From the NCBI RefSeq assembly GCF_007713465.1, contig NZ_VMSG01000001.1, positions 310,001-374,000 of the forward strand: a DNA stretch of 64,000 nt, in the 5' to 3' direction. The notes under the pieces are model-generated. The model saw only the letters and a program-made list of their open reading frames with translations. It was not told the origin of the DNA and ran no database searches. This DNA comes from Pseudomonas sp. H3(2019). GTDB lineage: Bacteria > Pseudomonadota > Gammaproteobacteria > Pseudomonadales > Pseudomonadaceae. How positions within the stretch are numbered: position 1 is the first letter of the stretch; every line of letters starts with the position of its first letter. Position numbers and translations under genes: made by a program. Below are positions 35,592-44,539 of this stretch, piece by piece.

Positions 35592-37652
35592 ATGGCTTTC
35601 GAAGCAATGTTCCAGCCGATTCAAATCGGCAAACTGACCATCCGCAACCGCGTGCTCAGCACCGCGCACGCCGAGGTTTACGCCACCGACGGCGGCATGA
35701 CCACCGATCGGTACGTGAAGTACTACGAAGAGAAAGCCAAGGGCGGGATCGGCCTGGCGATTTGCGGCGGTTCTTCCAGCGTGGCCATCGACAGCCCGCA
35801 AGGCTGGTGGAAATCGGTCAACCTGGCCGACGACCGGATTATTCCGCACTTCCAGAACCTGGCCGATGCCATGCACAAGCATGGCGCCAAGATCATGATC
35901 CAGATTACCCACATGGGCCGTCGTTCGCGTTGGGACGGCGAGCATTGGCCGACCCTGCTGTCGCCGTCGGGCATCCGTGAACCGGTGCACCGCGCGACCT
36001 GCAAAACCATCGAGCCGGAAGAAATCTGGCGGGTGATCGGCAACTACGCCAGCGCCGCCGCGCGTGCCAAGGCCGGTGGCCTGGACGGCGTTGAACTGTC
36101 GGCCGTGCACCAGCACATGATCGACCAGTTCTGGAGCCCGCGCGTCAACAAACGTACCGACGAATGGGGCGGCAGCTTCGAAAACCGCATGCGTTTCGGC
36201 CTGGAAGTGATCAAGGCTGTGCGCAAGGAAGTCGGTCCGGATTTCTGCGTCGGCATCCGTATCTGCGGTGACGAATTCCACCCTGATGGCCTGAGCCATG
36301 AGGACATGAAGCAGATCGCCAAGTATTACGACGACACCGGCATGATCGACTTCATCGGCGTCGTGGGCTCGGGGTGCGATACCCACAACACCCTGGCCAA
36401 CGTTATCCCCAACATGAGTTATCCACCGGAGCCGTTCCTGCACCTGGCGGCCGGTATCAAGGAAGTGGTCAAGGCCCCGGTGCTGCACGCGCAGAACATC
36501 AAGGACCCGAACCAGGCGACCCGTATTCTGGAAGGCGGTTACGTCGACATGGTCGGCATGACCCGTGCGCACATTGCCGACCCGCACCTGATCGCCAAGA
36601 TCAAGATGGGCCAGATCGACCAGATCAAACAATGCGTGGGTGCCAACTACTGCATCGACCGTCAGTACCAGGGCCTGGACGTTTTGTGCATCCAGAACGC
36701 CGCGACCTCCCGTGAATACATGGGTGTACCGCACATCATCGAGAAATCGACCGGTGTGAAACGTAAAGTCGTGGTGGTCGGTGCCGGCCCTGCGGGGATG
36801 GAAGCCGCACGTGTAGCCGCCGAACGTGGCCACGACGTGACCCTGTTCGAGAAAAAAGAATTTATCGGCGGACAGATCACTACCGCCTCGAAAGCCCCGC
36901 AACGGGACCAGATCGCCGGTATTACCCGTTGGTTCCAGCTGGAACTGGCGCGATTGAAAGTCGACCTGCGCCTGGGCGTGGCCGCCGACGCGGCGACCAT
37001 TCTCGACCTGCGTCCGGACATCGTGGTGCTCGCCGTTGGCGGTCATCCGTTCCTTGAGCAGAACGAACACTGGGGCGCGGCTGAAGGCCTGGTGGTCAGC
37101 AGTTGGGACGTGCTCGACGGCAAGGTTGCGCCGGGTAAAAACGTGCTGGTCTACGACACCATTTGCGAGTTCACCGGGATGTCGGTTGCCGACTTCCTTG
37201 CGGACAAGGGCAGCCAGGTCGAGATCGTCACCGACGACATCAAGCCGGGTGTGGCCATCGGCGGTACGTCGTTCCCGACGTACTACCGCAGCATGTACCC
37301 GAAAGAAGTGATCATGACTGGCGACATGATGCTCGATAAGGTCTACCGCGAAGGCGACAAGCTGGTGGCGGTGCTGGAAAACGAATACACCGGCGCCAAA
37401 GAGGAGCGGGTGGTTGACCAGGTCGTGGTCGAGAACGGCGTGCGGCCGGACGAAGAAATCTACTACGCACTGAAGGAAGGCTCGCGCAACAAAGGCCAGA
37501 TGGACATCGAAGCCCTGTTCGCGATCAAGCCTCAGCCTTCGCTGAGCCAGGCAGGTGACGGCTACTTGCTGTTCCGCATCGGTGACTGCGTAGCCCAGCG
37601 CAACACGCATGCGGCGATCTACGACGCACTGCGGCTTTGCAAGGATTTTTAA
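35592..37652 (+). CDS. dgcA: dimethylglycine demethylase subunit DgcA
   Basis: A 686-residue NADH:flavin oxidoreductase of the trimethylamine dehydrogenase type, needed to convert dimethylglycine to sarcosine. The N-terminal OYE-like TIM barrel (about 1-370) binds FMN. The middle has the iron-sulfur segment around 348-366, and the C-terminal half (about 390-680) is a dinucleotide-binding module with VVVVGAGPAGMEAARVAAERG. The cluster motif is unusual: C348, C354 and C366 are present, but the position of the second Cys in the trimethylamine dehydrogenase pattern is A351. GAGGAT supports the start. Confidence 0.93.
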   Translation: MAFEAMFQPIQIGKLTIRNRVLSTAHAEVYATDGGMTTDRYVKYYEEKAKGGIGLAICGGSSSVAIDSPQGWWKSVNLADDRIIPHFQNLADAMHKHGAKIMIQITHMGRRSRWDGEHWPTLLSPSGIREPVHRATCKTIEPEEIWRVIGNYASAAARAKAGGLDGVELSAVHQHMIDQFWSPRVNKRTDEWGGSFENRMRFGLEVIKAVRKEVGPDFCVGIRICGDEFHPDGLSHEDMKQIAKYYDDTGMIDFIGVVGSGCDTHNTLANVIPNMSYPPEPFLHLAAGIKEVVKAPVLHAQNIKDPNQATRILEGGYVDMVGMTRAHIADPHLIAKIKMGQIDQIKQCVGANYCIDRQYQGLDVLCIQNAATSREYMGVPHIIEKSTGVKRKVVVVGAGPAGMEAARVAAERGHDVTLFEKKEFIGGQITTASKAPQRDQIAGITRWFQLELARLKVDLRLGVAADAATILDLRPDIVVLAVGGHPFLEQNEHWGAAEGLVVSSWDVLDGKVAPGKNVLVYDTICEFTGMSVADFLADKGSQVEIVTDDIKPGVAIGGTSFPTYYRSMYPKEVIMTGDMMLDKVYREGDKLVAVLENEYTGAKEERVVDQVVVENGVRPDEEIYYALKEGSRNKGQMDIEALFAIKPQPSLSQAGDGYLLFRIGDCVAQRNTHAAIYDALRLCKDF

Positions 37653-37662
37653 GTACCGAATT

Positions 37663-37772
37663 GATCGTTCCCACGCTCCGCGTGGGAATGCCTCAATGGA
37701 CGCTCCGCGTCCGCTTTTGATGTGGCGCGGAGCGTCACGGGCTGCATTCCCACGCAGAGCGTGGGAACGATC
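37663..37772. repeat. composite palindromic repeat between dgcA and dgcB
   Basis: A full-length copy of the GATCGTTCCCACGC family, about 110 bases, fills the spacer between dgcA and dgcB. Since both genes belong to one pathway and strand, this repeat is probably transcribed and may tune the ratio of the two proteins. Confidence 0.85.
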
Positions 37773-37802
37773 ATAGACCCCGAGGTCTTTGGGAGCTCCA
37801 CC

Positions 37803-39752
37803 ATGCTAAACACCCTTCTTCCCATCCTGCTGTTTGCTGCCCTGGGCCTGGCTGTCCTGGGCGCGTTGCGGCGGGTGGCCATGTGGCGCCGGGGCCGTGC
37901 GTCCAAGGTCGATCTGATCGGCGGCCTGCTGGCCATGCCCAAACGCTATATGGTCGATCTGCACCACGTGGTGGCGCGGGACAAATACATCGCCAACACC
38001 CACGTCGCCACGGCGGGTGGTGCGGTGGCGTCCATCGTGCTGGCGATTCTGGTTCACGGTTTTGGCCTGCATAACCGCTTCCTCGGTTATGCACTGTTGC
38101 TGATGACGGCCGTGATGTTCGTCGGTGCGGTCTTTGTTTACCTGCGTCGGCGCAACCCGCCGGCGCGTTTATCCAAAGGTCCGTGGATGCGCCTGCCGAA
38201 AAGCTTGTTGGCATTCTCGGTGTCGTTTTTCCTGGTGACCTTGCCGGTGGCGGGCATCCTTCCGGAAAACTTCGGTGGCTGGCTGTTGGCGGCGATCCTC
38301 GGTGTTGGCGTGCTGTGGGGCGTATCCGAATTGTTCTTCGGCATGACCTGGGGCGGGCCGATGAAGCACGCCTTCGCCGGTGCCTTGCACCTGGCCTGGC
38401 ACCGTCGCGCCGAACGTTTTGGCGGTGGTCGTTCTACGGGTCTTAAACCGCTTGACCTGAACGATCCGCAAGCCCCCTTGGGTGTGGAAAAACCCAAGGA
38501 TTTTACCTGGAACCAACTGCTCGGCTTTGACGCCTGCGTGCAGTGCGGTAAATGCGAAGCCGCGTGCCCGGCGTTTGCCGCTGGCCAGCCGCTGAACCCG
38601 AAAAAACTGATTCAGGACATGGTCGTCGGCCTGGCCGGTGGCACCGATGCCAAGTTCGCCGGCAGCCCGTATCCAGGCAAGCCAATTGGCGAGCACGCGG
38701 GCAATCCGCATCAACCGATCGTCAACGGTCTGGTGGACGCAGAAACCCTGTGGTCTTGCACCACCTGCCGTGCCTGCGTTGAAGAATGCCCAATGATGAT
38801 CGAGCACGTTGACGCCATCGTCGACATGCGCCGCCATCTGACCCTGGAAAAAGGCGCGACCCCGAACAAGGGCGCCGAAGTCCTGGAAAACCTGATTGCC
38901 ACCGACAACCCTGGCGGTTTCGCTCCGGGCGGGCGGATGAACTGGGCGGCGGACCTGAACCTGACACTGCTCAGCGAGAAGAAATCCACCGACGTGCTGT
39001 TCTGGGTTGGCGACGGTGCGTTCGACATGCGCAACCAGCGCACCTTGCGTGCCTTCGTCAAAGTGCTGAAAGCCGCGAAAGTCGACTTTGCCGTGCTCGG
39101 TCTCGAAGAGCGTGACAGCGGCGATGTGGCTCGCCGTCTGGGCGACGAAGCGACCTTCCAGCTGCTGGCCAAACGCAACATCCAGACCCTGGCCAAATAC
39201 AGCTTCAACCGCATCGTCACCTGCGATCCGCACAGCTTTCACGTGCTGAAGAACGAATACGGCGCCTTCGATGGCAACTACCTGGTGCAGCACCACAGCA
39301 CCTACATGGCGGAAATCATCGACGCTGGCGCACTCAATCTGGGGCAGCACAAAGGCGACAGCGTGACCTATCACGACCCGTGCTACCTCGGCCGCTACAA
39401 CGGCGAATACGAGGCGCCGCGCCAGGTACTGCGTGCGCTGGGGATCGAGGTCAAGGAAATGCAACGTTCCGGTTTCCGCTCGCGCTGCTGCGGCGGTGGT
39501 GGCGGTGCGCCGATCACCGACATTCCGGGCAAGCAACGGATCCCCGACATGCGCATGGACGACATTCGCGAAACCGGCGCCGAACTGGTGGCCGTGGGTT
39601 GCCCGCAGTGCACTGCGATGCTCGAAGGCGTGGTCGAACCACGGCCGCTGATCAAGGACATCGCCGAACTGGTGGCCGACGCGCTGCTCGAAGACGCGGC
39701 GCCCAGCAAGTCACCGGCACCGACTAAACGTCAACCTGCGGAGGCCCACTGA
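37803..39752 (+). CDS. dgcB: dimethylglycine catabolism iron-sulfur protein DgcB
   Basis: A 649-residue membrane-anchored iron-sulfur protein. The N-terminal 200 residues contain about four hydrophobic helices. Two ferredoxin-like 4Fe-4S motifs follow, CVQCGKCEAACP and CTTCRACVEECP. The C-terminal half has two CCG-type blocks (DPCYLGRYNG and FRSRCCGGGGG) and GCPQC, as in heterodisulfide reductase-like proteins. It probably passes electrons from dimethylglycine demethylation, via the adjacent ETF, to the quinone pool. GGGAGC precedes the ATG at 37803. Its TGA overlaps the etfA ATG by one base. Confidence 0.93.
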   Translation: MLNTLLPILLFAALGLAVLGALRRVAMWRRGRASKVDLIGGLLAMPKRYMVDLHHVVARDKYIANTHVATAGGAVASIVLAILVHGFGLHNRFLGYALLLMTAVMFVGAVFVYLRRRNPPARLSKGPWMRLPKSLLAFSVSFFLVTLPVAGILPENFGGWLLAAILGVGVLWGVSELFFGMTWGGPMKHAFAGALHLAWHRRAERFGGGRSTGLKPLDLNDPQAPLGVEKPKDFTWNQLLGFDACVQCGKCEAACPAFAAGQPLNPKKLIQDMVVGLAGGTDAKFAGSPYPGKPIGEHAGNPHQPIVNGLVDAETLWSCTTCRACVEECPMMIEHVDAIVDMRRHLTLEKGATPNKGAEVLENLIATDNPGGFAPGGRMNWAADLNLTLLSEKKSTDVLFWVGDGAFDMRNQRTLRAFVKVLKAAKVDFAVLGLEERDSGDVARRLGDEATFQLLAKRNIQTLAKYSFNRIVTCDPHSFHVLKNEYGAFDGNYLVQHHSTYMAEIIDAGALNLGQHKGDSVTYHDPCYLGRYNGEYEAPRQVLRALGIEVKEMQRSGFRSRCCGGGGGAPITDIPGKQRIPDMRMDDIRETGAELVAVGCPQCTAMLEGVVEPRPLIKDIAELVADALLEDAAPSKSPAPTKRQPAEAH

Positions 39753-40972
39753 TGAGCGACATTATCCGCCGCGATCCGCGCGCTGAATGGATCGCCCGCA
39801 ACCGTCTGCATCCGCTGCATGCCGCCATGCAACCGGTGGAACACAGCTGGATGGGGCCCAACGGGATCATTCGCAAGAATCCTCACGGCATTGGTTTCAT
39901 CGGCCCCAATGGCATCAAGCGGATTGACCGCAGTGGTGCACAGCAGGGCGGGGCGACCAAGCGTACGGCCGCCGTTGAAGTGCAATTGCCGCTGCATCAG
40001 GTGGCTGCACCGGCGTTCTACATCAGCGTGGTGCCGGACATGGTCGGCGGCCGTTTGAGCAGCCACGACCGCGACCTGCTGGGCCTGGCCCATCAACTGG
40101 CCGGCAAGGACGGTGCGGTGCTGGCGGTGGTCTTTGGCGACCACAAGGAAACCGCCTTCGCCACAGCGGGCGTCGACCGCCTGTTGGTGCTGGATGGCGA
40201 AGAATTCGAGGGTTATGCACCGGAACAGCGGGTGCAGGGTCTACGGGCTGTGGATAACCAGTTCAGCCCTCGTCACTGGCTGCTGCCGGACAGCCGCACC
40301 GGTGGCGGTGAGCTGGGTCGGCGCTTTGCCGCGGCACTCGGCGAGCGCCCGGCCACGCGGGTCTGGCAGGTCAAGGATCAAGCGTGCATCGGCCGCGCCG
40401 GTGCCGGTCTGCAAGACTTGGCACGGCCTGTCGCACGGTTGATTCTGGCGGCGGTGGAGTGTGCCGAGCCGGTCAGCGAAACCCGTCACGAAGCGTTGCC
40501 GGTGGAGTTATCCACAACGGTTGCGCGCAGTCTGTCGCGGATCGAGGACCTGGGTGCAGTGGCAGTCGACCCGGCAGCGATTCCGATGGCCGAGGCCGAG
40601 TTCATTTTCTCGGGCGGCAACGGGGTCAAGGACTGGAATCTTTTCCACAGGACGGCGGCGGCGTTGGGCGCGACCGAAGGCGCATCGCGGGTAGCGGTGG
40701 ACGATGGTTTCATGGCCCGCGACCGTCAGGTCGGCGCCAGCGGCACCTGGGTCACGGCGCGGGTCTACGTGGCGGTGGGGATTTCCGGGGCGATCCAGCA
40801 CCTGCAAGGCATCGGTGCCTGCGACAAGGTGGTGGCGATCAACCTCGATCCTGGCTGCGACATGATCAAACGCGCCGACCTGTCGGTGATAGGTGAGAGC
40901 GCAGACATTCTTCAGGCCTTGATCGCAGCGGTAGAGGCTTACCGCAACGACGCCAAGCGCGATGCGGCTTAA
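39752..40972 (+). CDS. etfA: electron transfer flavoprotein alpha subunit (dgc operon)
   Basis: A 406-residue ETF alpha subunit. An N-terminal extension of about 80 residues precedes the ETF domain, and the C-terminal FAD domain has the signature VAVGISGAIQHLQGIGACDKVVAINLD (about 335-361). Start and dgcB stop share one base (TGATG), so it is coupled to dgcB. This operon-specific ETF should accept electrons from DgcA. The fatty-acid ETF genes of Pseudomonas lie elsewhere, and the N-terminal extension supports a special role. Confidence 0.9.
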   Translation: MSDIIRRDPRAEWIARNRLHPLHAAMQPVEHSWMGPNGIIRKNPHGIGFIGPNGIKRIDRSGAQQGGATKRTAAVEVQLPLHQVAAPAFYISVVPDMVGGRLSSHDRDLLGLAHQLAGKDGAVLAVVFGDHKETAFATAGVDRLLVLDGEEFEGYAPEQRVQGLRAVDNQFSPRHWLLPDSRTGGGELGRRFAAALGERPATRVWQVKDQACIGRAGAGLQDLARPVARLILAAVECAEPVSETRHEALPVELSTTVARSLSRIEDLGAVAVDPAAIPMAEAEFIFSGGNGVKDWNLFHRTAAALGATEGASRVAVDDGFMARDRQVGASGTWVTARVYVAVGISGAIQHLQGIGACDKVVAINLDPGCDMIKRADLSVIGESADILQALIAAVEAYRNDAKRDAA

Positions 40973-40987
40973 GAGAAGGAAAGGGTT

Positions 40988-41758
40988 ATGAGTACTCATG
41001 TAATCAGCCTGGTGTCGATCGGCGCCCACCCGACTTCGGGCCGGCCACGCCGCGCCGAGCAGGATGCGCGGGCGGTTGAACTCGGTCTGCAATTGGCTGG
41101 GGATAACCTGCAAGTGCTGCACGCCGGTGATGTCGAGGAACCTGCGCTGCGGGCTTATCTGGGCATGGGCCTGGAACAGCTGCTCGTGCTCGAACAGCCC
41201 CAAGGCGCTGATGCGCTGCCAGCGTTGAGCGCTTATTTGCGCGATGCCGGCGCTCAGGTGGTGCTGACCGGCAGTCAGGCGGAAACCGGTGAAGGCTCGG
41301 GCATGTTGCCGTTCCTGCTGGCGGAAAGCCTGGGCTGGCCGCTGGTGGTCGGGCTGGCACAGGTCGAGTCCATCGACGGCAGTTCGGCCCTGGTGCTGCA
41401 AGCCTTGCCGCGTGGCCAGCGTCGACGCTTGAAAGTGCGCCTGCCGTTTCTCGCCACGGTGGATAACGCCGCGCCAAAACCTCGGCAAAGTGCCTTCGGC
41501 CCGGCTCGACGCGGCGTGTTACACGCCGAAGACGTTGAAATTATCAACGATGAATTGCTCGCGGTTGCAACGTTGCAACCGGCCAAGCCACGGCCCAAAC
41601 GCCTGAAAGTGATCAAGGCCAAGAGCGGTGCCGACCGGATGAAAGCCGCAACGGCCAAGGCCAGCGGTGGCGGTGGGCAAGTGCTCAAGGGCTTGAGTGC
41701 CGAGGCCGGGGCTGAGGCGATTCTCAAGTTGCTGATTGAAGAAGGCGTGGTTCGCTGA
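40988..41758 (+). CDS. etfB: electron transfer flavoprotein beta subunit (dgc operon)
   Basis: A 256-residue ETF beta subunit partner for the alpha subunit 15 bases upstream. The AMP/flavin-contact segment reads QVVLTGSQAETGEGSGMLPFLLAESLGWPLVVG. Residues about 190-225 form a lysine/alanine-rich linker (PKRLKVIKAKSGADRMKAATAKASGG) before a conserved C terminus. AGAAGGAA supports the ATG. A REP pair follows and probably ends the operon. Confidence 0.88.
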   Translation: MSTHVISLVSIGAHPTSGRPRRAEQDARAVELGLQLAGDNLQVLHAGDVEEPALRAYLGMGLEQLLVLEQPQGADALPALSAYLRDAGAQVVLTGSQAETGEGSGMLPFLLAESLGWPLVVGLAQVESIDGSSALVLQALPRGQRRRLKVRLPFLATVDNAAPKPRQSAFGPARRGVLHAEDVEIINDELLAVATLQPAKPRPKRLKVIKAKSGADRMKAATAKASGGGGQVLKGLSAEAGAEAILKLLIEEGVVR

Positions 41759-41779
41759 CTCACAACCATCACAAATCAA

Positions 41780-41869
41780 TGTGGGAGCGAGCCTGCTCGC
41801 GAATGCGGTGTGTCAGTTGATATACATGCCGCTGATACACCGCTTTCGCGAGCAAGCTCGCTCCCACAA
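41780..41869. repeat. REP pair after etfB
   Basis: Inverted units (GTGGGAGCGAGCCTGCTCGCGA and its complement) enclose about 48 bases. The right unit ends only about ten bases before the next ATG (41879), so the AAGGA ribosome site of that gene directly abuts the repeat. Confidence 0.85.
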
Positions 41870-41878
41870 GGAAAAATA

Positions 41879-42445
41879 ATGACCGTTGAGTTTCGTGCAG
41901 CCCTGCGCGCGGATGCGCGGGAGATTGCTCGCTTGTTTCAGATTTCATCAGAAGGCGCCGCGGATTACATCTGGAGTCAACTGGCGGAGCCCGGCCAGGA
42001 CCTGCTGGAGGTCGGTGCCAGTCGCTACGCCCGTGAAGACGTCGATTTCTCCTATCAAAACTGCCTGATCGCGCAGGCAGAGGGGAAGGTCATTGGCATG
42101 CTGCACAGTTACGTGATGCGTCACGATCCGCTGGCAGCTCCCGTCACCGATCCGGTCCTGGCGCCGTATGCCAAGCTGGAAATCCCCGACACCCTCTATA
42201 TTTCGAGCCTGGCGCTGCATGAGGGCTGGCGCAATCAGGGCCTGGGCCAACAATTCCTCGCCTACGCTTATGACCGTGCCAACCAGTTGGGGCTCAATGG
42301 CTTGAGCTTGATCGACTATGCGGCGAACACTGGCGCCCGTCGGTTTTACGAGCGACATGGCTTTCGTATCGTCGATACCTGCCGGATCACACCCCACCCG
42401 ATGATTCGGGTCACGGGTGAAGCCTATTTGATGTATCGGCCTTAA
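41879..42445 (+). CDS. GNAT-family N-acetyltransferase
   Basis: A 188-residue GNAT protein. The acetyl-CoA loop is EGWRNQGLGQQFLAYAY (about 118-134), preceded by the beta-4 strand TLYISSLALH and followed by NTGARRFYERHGFRIV. The substrate is not predictable. The ATG at 41879 has AAGGA just upstream; the longer frame reads through the REP repeat. It stands alone between the dgc genes and the repeat array before gbcA. Confidence 0.82.
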   Translation: MTVEFRAALRADAREIARLFQISSEGAADYIWSQLAEPGQDLLEVGASRYAREDVDFSYQNCLIAQAEGKVIGMLHSYVMRHDPLAAPVTDPVLAPYAKLEIPDTLYISSLALHEGWRNQGLGQQFLAYAYDRANQLGLNGLSLIDYAANTGARRFYERHGFRIVDTCRITPHPMIRVTGEAYLMYRP

Positions 42446-42459
42446 GCATAAGCAAATCC

Positions 42460-42485
42460 CTGTGGGAGCAAGCGCTCTCCCACAG
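42460..42485 (+). terminator. hairpin after the GNAT gene
   Basis: CTGTGGGAG pairs with CTCCCACAG-like sequence across a short loop 15 bases after the stop at 42445. There is no T tract, so it is a REP-like 3' hairpin rather than a classic terminator. Confidence 0.45.
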
Positions 42486-42496
42486 TTGTTATGCAT

Positions 42497-43100
42497 TTAC
42501 CCACAATCCCTGTTAGCGCTTCTGTGGATAACATGTTCACCCCTCGCTGCACCCCACGCGCATCAAGCCCTGTAAGCCCTTGTACGAAAAACAACCAGCC
42601 TGACCCCGCGTTTTTTCGAGCTTTTTTCAGTGGGTAAGGGAATCGCTGGTTCACGACTTGCCCCCAATCTCTGTTGGCGCTTCTGTGGATAAGATGTTTG
42701 CTGTCCGCTGTAAGCCATGCAGGTCTTGGCTTTCAAGCTTTTGGTTAATAAATGACCAAATGCGGGTTTTTACCCTCCGCTGACTGTTCAAACCCACGAA
42801 ATATGCAGCCTGGACGTGGTTTTCCACAGCGCACTGAATAGTTTGCACAGTTGCCCCCAAAGTCTGTTGGCGCTTCTGTGGATAAGGTGTTTGCGGTCCT
42901 CTGTGAGCCATGAATAACGTGCCTTACAGGGTTTTGATTAAAAAATAGTCAATGGCTGTCGAAAACCGATCAATTGAATAAGTCACGGATTTTCTTCAGT
43001 TTCTGTGGAGAAAACTTTCAGTGTTTCCACAGTTGTCCCCATTAGCTGTGGGTGGAGGTGTGGATAACTTGTTTGCTGAAGGCTGCACGCCACGTCCCTT
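42497..43100. repeat. array of four imperfect direct repeats, each with a perfect DnaA box
   Basis: TGTGGATAA, the complement of the consensus DnaA box TTATCCACA, occurs at 42523-42531, 42684-42692, 42877-42885 and 43059-43067, all in one orientation, 161, 193 and 182 bases apart. Each is preceded by CCCCAA/TC-TGTTGGCGCTTC-like sequence and followed by GTTTGC, a TGT-AGCC block and an A/T-rich stretch. Near-match boxes lie between them: TTACCCACA (42497), TTTTCCACA (42820) and TGTGGAGAA (43004). No gene of replication is nearby. DnaA binding is inferred from sequence alone. Confidence 0.75.
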
Positions 43101-43159
43101 ATAGGCTGGAACGCGATAGATCATATTTCGTACAGTTCTATAGATTGGAGCAAAAAAAA

Positions 43160-43226
43160 GATCGCGGCCTGCGGCAGCTCCTACAGGGATCATGTGATTC
43201 CGTAGGAGCTGCCGCAGGCTGCGATC
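43160..43226. repeat. long REP-type inverted repeat after gbcA
   Basis: GATCGCGGCCTGCGGCAGCTCC and an almost exact complement enclose about 24 bases, 18 bases beyond the gbcA stop. The plus side ends in CTTTTGATC. It is likely the transcription end or 3' stabilising hairpin of gbcA. Confidence 0.8.
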
Positions 43227-43243
43227 TTTTGATCTTGAGGATC

Positions 43244-44539
43244 TTAACCGTGAACCGGCACACCTTTGAGGTAAGGCGCAGGCTCGGCCCCCAGGTTGTT
43301 CAACAGGCGCTCGCTGTACCAATCCACGAAGTTCACTACGCCGAACTCGTAAGTCTTGGAGTACGGGCCTGGCTGGTACGCCGTGGAGTTGATCCCGCGC
43401 TGGTTCTCTTCGGCCAGGCGACGGTCTTCGTTGTTGGTCGCATCCCAGACTTCACGCATGCGCTCGACGTCGTAATCCACGCCTTCGACAGCGTCCTTGT
43501 GCACCAGCCATTTGGTGGTGACCATGGTTTCCTGTGCGCTGATCGGCCACACGGTGAACACAATGATGTGATCGCCCATGCAGTGGTTCCACGAGTGTGG
43601 CAGGTGCAGGATACGCATCGAGCCGAGGTCCGGGTTCTGGATCCGGCCCATGAGTTTCTTGCAGGCTTGCTTGCCGTCGAGGGTCATCGACACGGTGCCC
43701 TTGAGCAGCGGCATGCGCACGATACGGTTACGCAGGCCGAAGCTGGCGTGTGCGTAAGGAATCTTCTCGGCTTCCCAGGCAGCGGCAGAAGCGGCTACGT
43801 GGTCCTTGAACGCCTGGTCGGCACGCGGGTCGGTGACGTCGTCCCATTCCAGCAGGGTTTTCAGCAGTGCCGGGTGCGACGCGTTGCAGTGGTAGCACTC
43901 GCGGTTGTTTTCCAGTACCAGTTTCCAGTTGGCCTGTTCCACCAGGGTGGTTTGCACCGCCACCTTGGTGTTCTCCATGTCGTACGGTTCCATGTAATGG
44001 TTCAGTGTCGACAGGAAGTCATCGATGGCCGGCGGGTTTTCCGCGAGGCTGACGAAGATGTAGCCGCCAGCGGTCTTCACGTTGACCGGTTTCAGGCCGT
44101 ACTGCTTCATGTCGAAGTCGTCGCCCATCTCGGAGCCGGCGAACAGCAGGCGCCCATCGAGTTCGTAGGTCCACTGGTGGTAGTGGCAGACCAGCTTGGC
44201 GACTTTGCCTTTTTCGCTGGTGCACAGGCGCGAGCCGCGGTGGCGGCAGACGTTATGGAACGCATGGACCACGCCTTCTGCACCGCGAATCACGATGATC
44301 GGGTTCTTGCCGATCTGCAGGGTCAGGTAGTTGCCCTTGGTCGGGATTTCGCAGGTCATGCCGGCGATCAGCCACTCTTTCTGGAAGATCTCCTGCATGT
44401 CGATATCAAACAACCGCTCATCAGAGTAGAACGGCTGTGGCAGCGAAAACGTACGCTCGCGCTCTTGCAGCATCTGCGCGGTGGCCTTGCGTGCGGGTTC
44501 CAGTGGATCGCCCAAGCTCAGGGTAGTGGTGACGTCCAT
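43244..44539 (-). CDS. gbcA: glycine betaine monooxygenase, Rieske oxygenase subunit GbcA
   Basis: A 431-residue ring-hydroxylating-type oxygenase that demethylates glycine betaine to dimethylglycine, releasing formaldehyde. The Rieske cluster ligands are C98-x-H100 and C118-x2-H121. The mononuclear iron site lies in ENNRECYHCNASHPALL, with a later Asp. GbcA is the oxygenase; electrons come from GbcB, encoded divergently. The start at 44539 follows GAGGAC. A 21-base-spaced CGAC repeat lies in the shared upstream region. Confidence 0.95.
   Translation of the reverse strand: MDVTTTLSLGDPLEPARKATAQMLQERERTFSLPQPFYSDERLFDIDMQEIFQKEWLIAGMTCEIPTKGNYLTLQIGKNPIIVIRGAEGVVHAFHNVCRHRGSRLCTSEKGKVAKLVCHYHQWTYELDGRLLFAGSEMGDDFDMKQYGLKPVNVKTAGGYIFVSLAENPPAIDDFLSTLNHYMEPYDMENTKVAVQTTLVEQANWKLVLENNRECYHCNASHPALLKTLLEWDDVTDPRADQAFKDHVAASAAAWEAEKIPYAHASFGLRNRIVRMPLLKGTVSMTLDGKQACKKLMGRIQNPDLGSMRILHLPHSWNHCMGDHIIVFTVWPISAQETMVTTKWLVHKDAVEGVDYDVERMREVWDATNNEDRRLAEENQRGINSTAYQPGPYSKTYEFGVVNFVDWYSERLLNNLGAEPAPYLKGVPVHG

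Larger units (their letters stand above)
42446..43243. other. 798-base non-coding region between the GNAT gene and gbcA
   Basis: It holds a terminator-like hairpin at 42460-42485, the DnaA-box repeat array at 42497-43100 and a long REP-type hairpin at 43160-43226. Frames on the minus strand cross the repeats but lack ribosome sites and known relatives. It is A/T-richer than its neighbours, especially after each DnaA box. Confidence 0.7.

Noticed and set aside
33972..37610. A 1212-codon open frame antisense to dgcA and the genes before it
   Set aside because: High-GC codon use in the real plus-strand genes keeps this reverse frame open. It crosses several true genes and intergenic spaces, has no ribosome site and resembles no family.
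42442..42911. Two adjoining minus-strand frames with a similar short peptide (N-I/M-LSTEA) and a four-base overlap
   Set aside because: The shared peptide is just the translation of the repeated DnaA-box sequence. Neither frame has a ribosome site, and the repeat spacing is not a multiple of a protein repeat.
42497..43100. The repeat array as a CRISPR
   Set aside because: The period is 160-193 bases, the repeats are imperfect and no cas gene is near.
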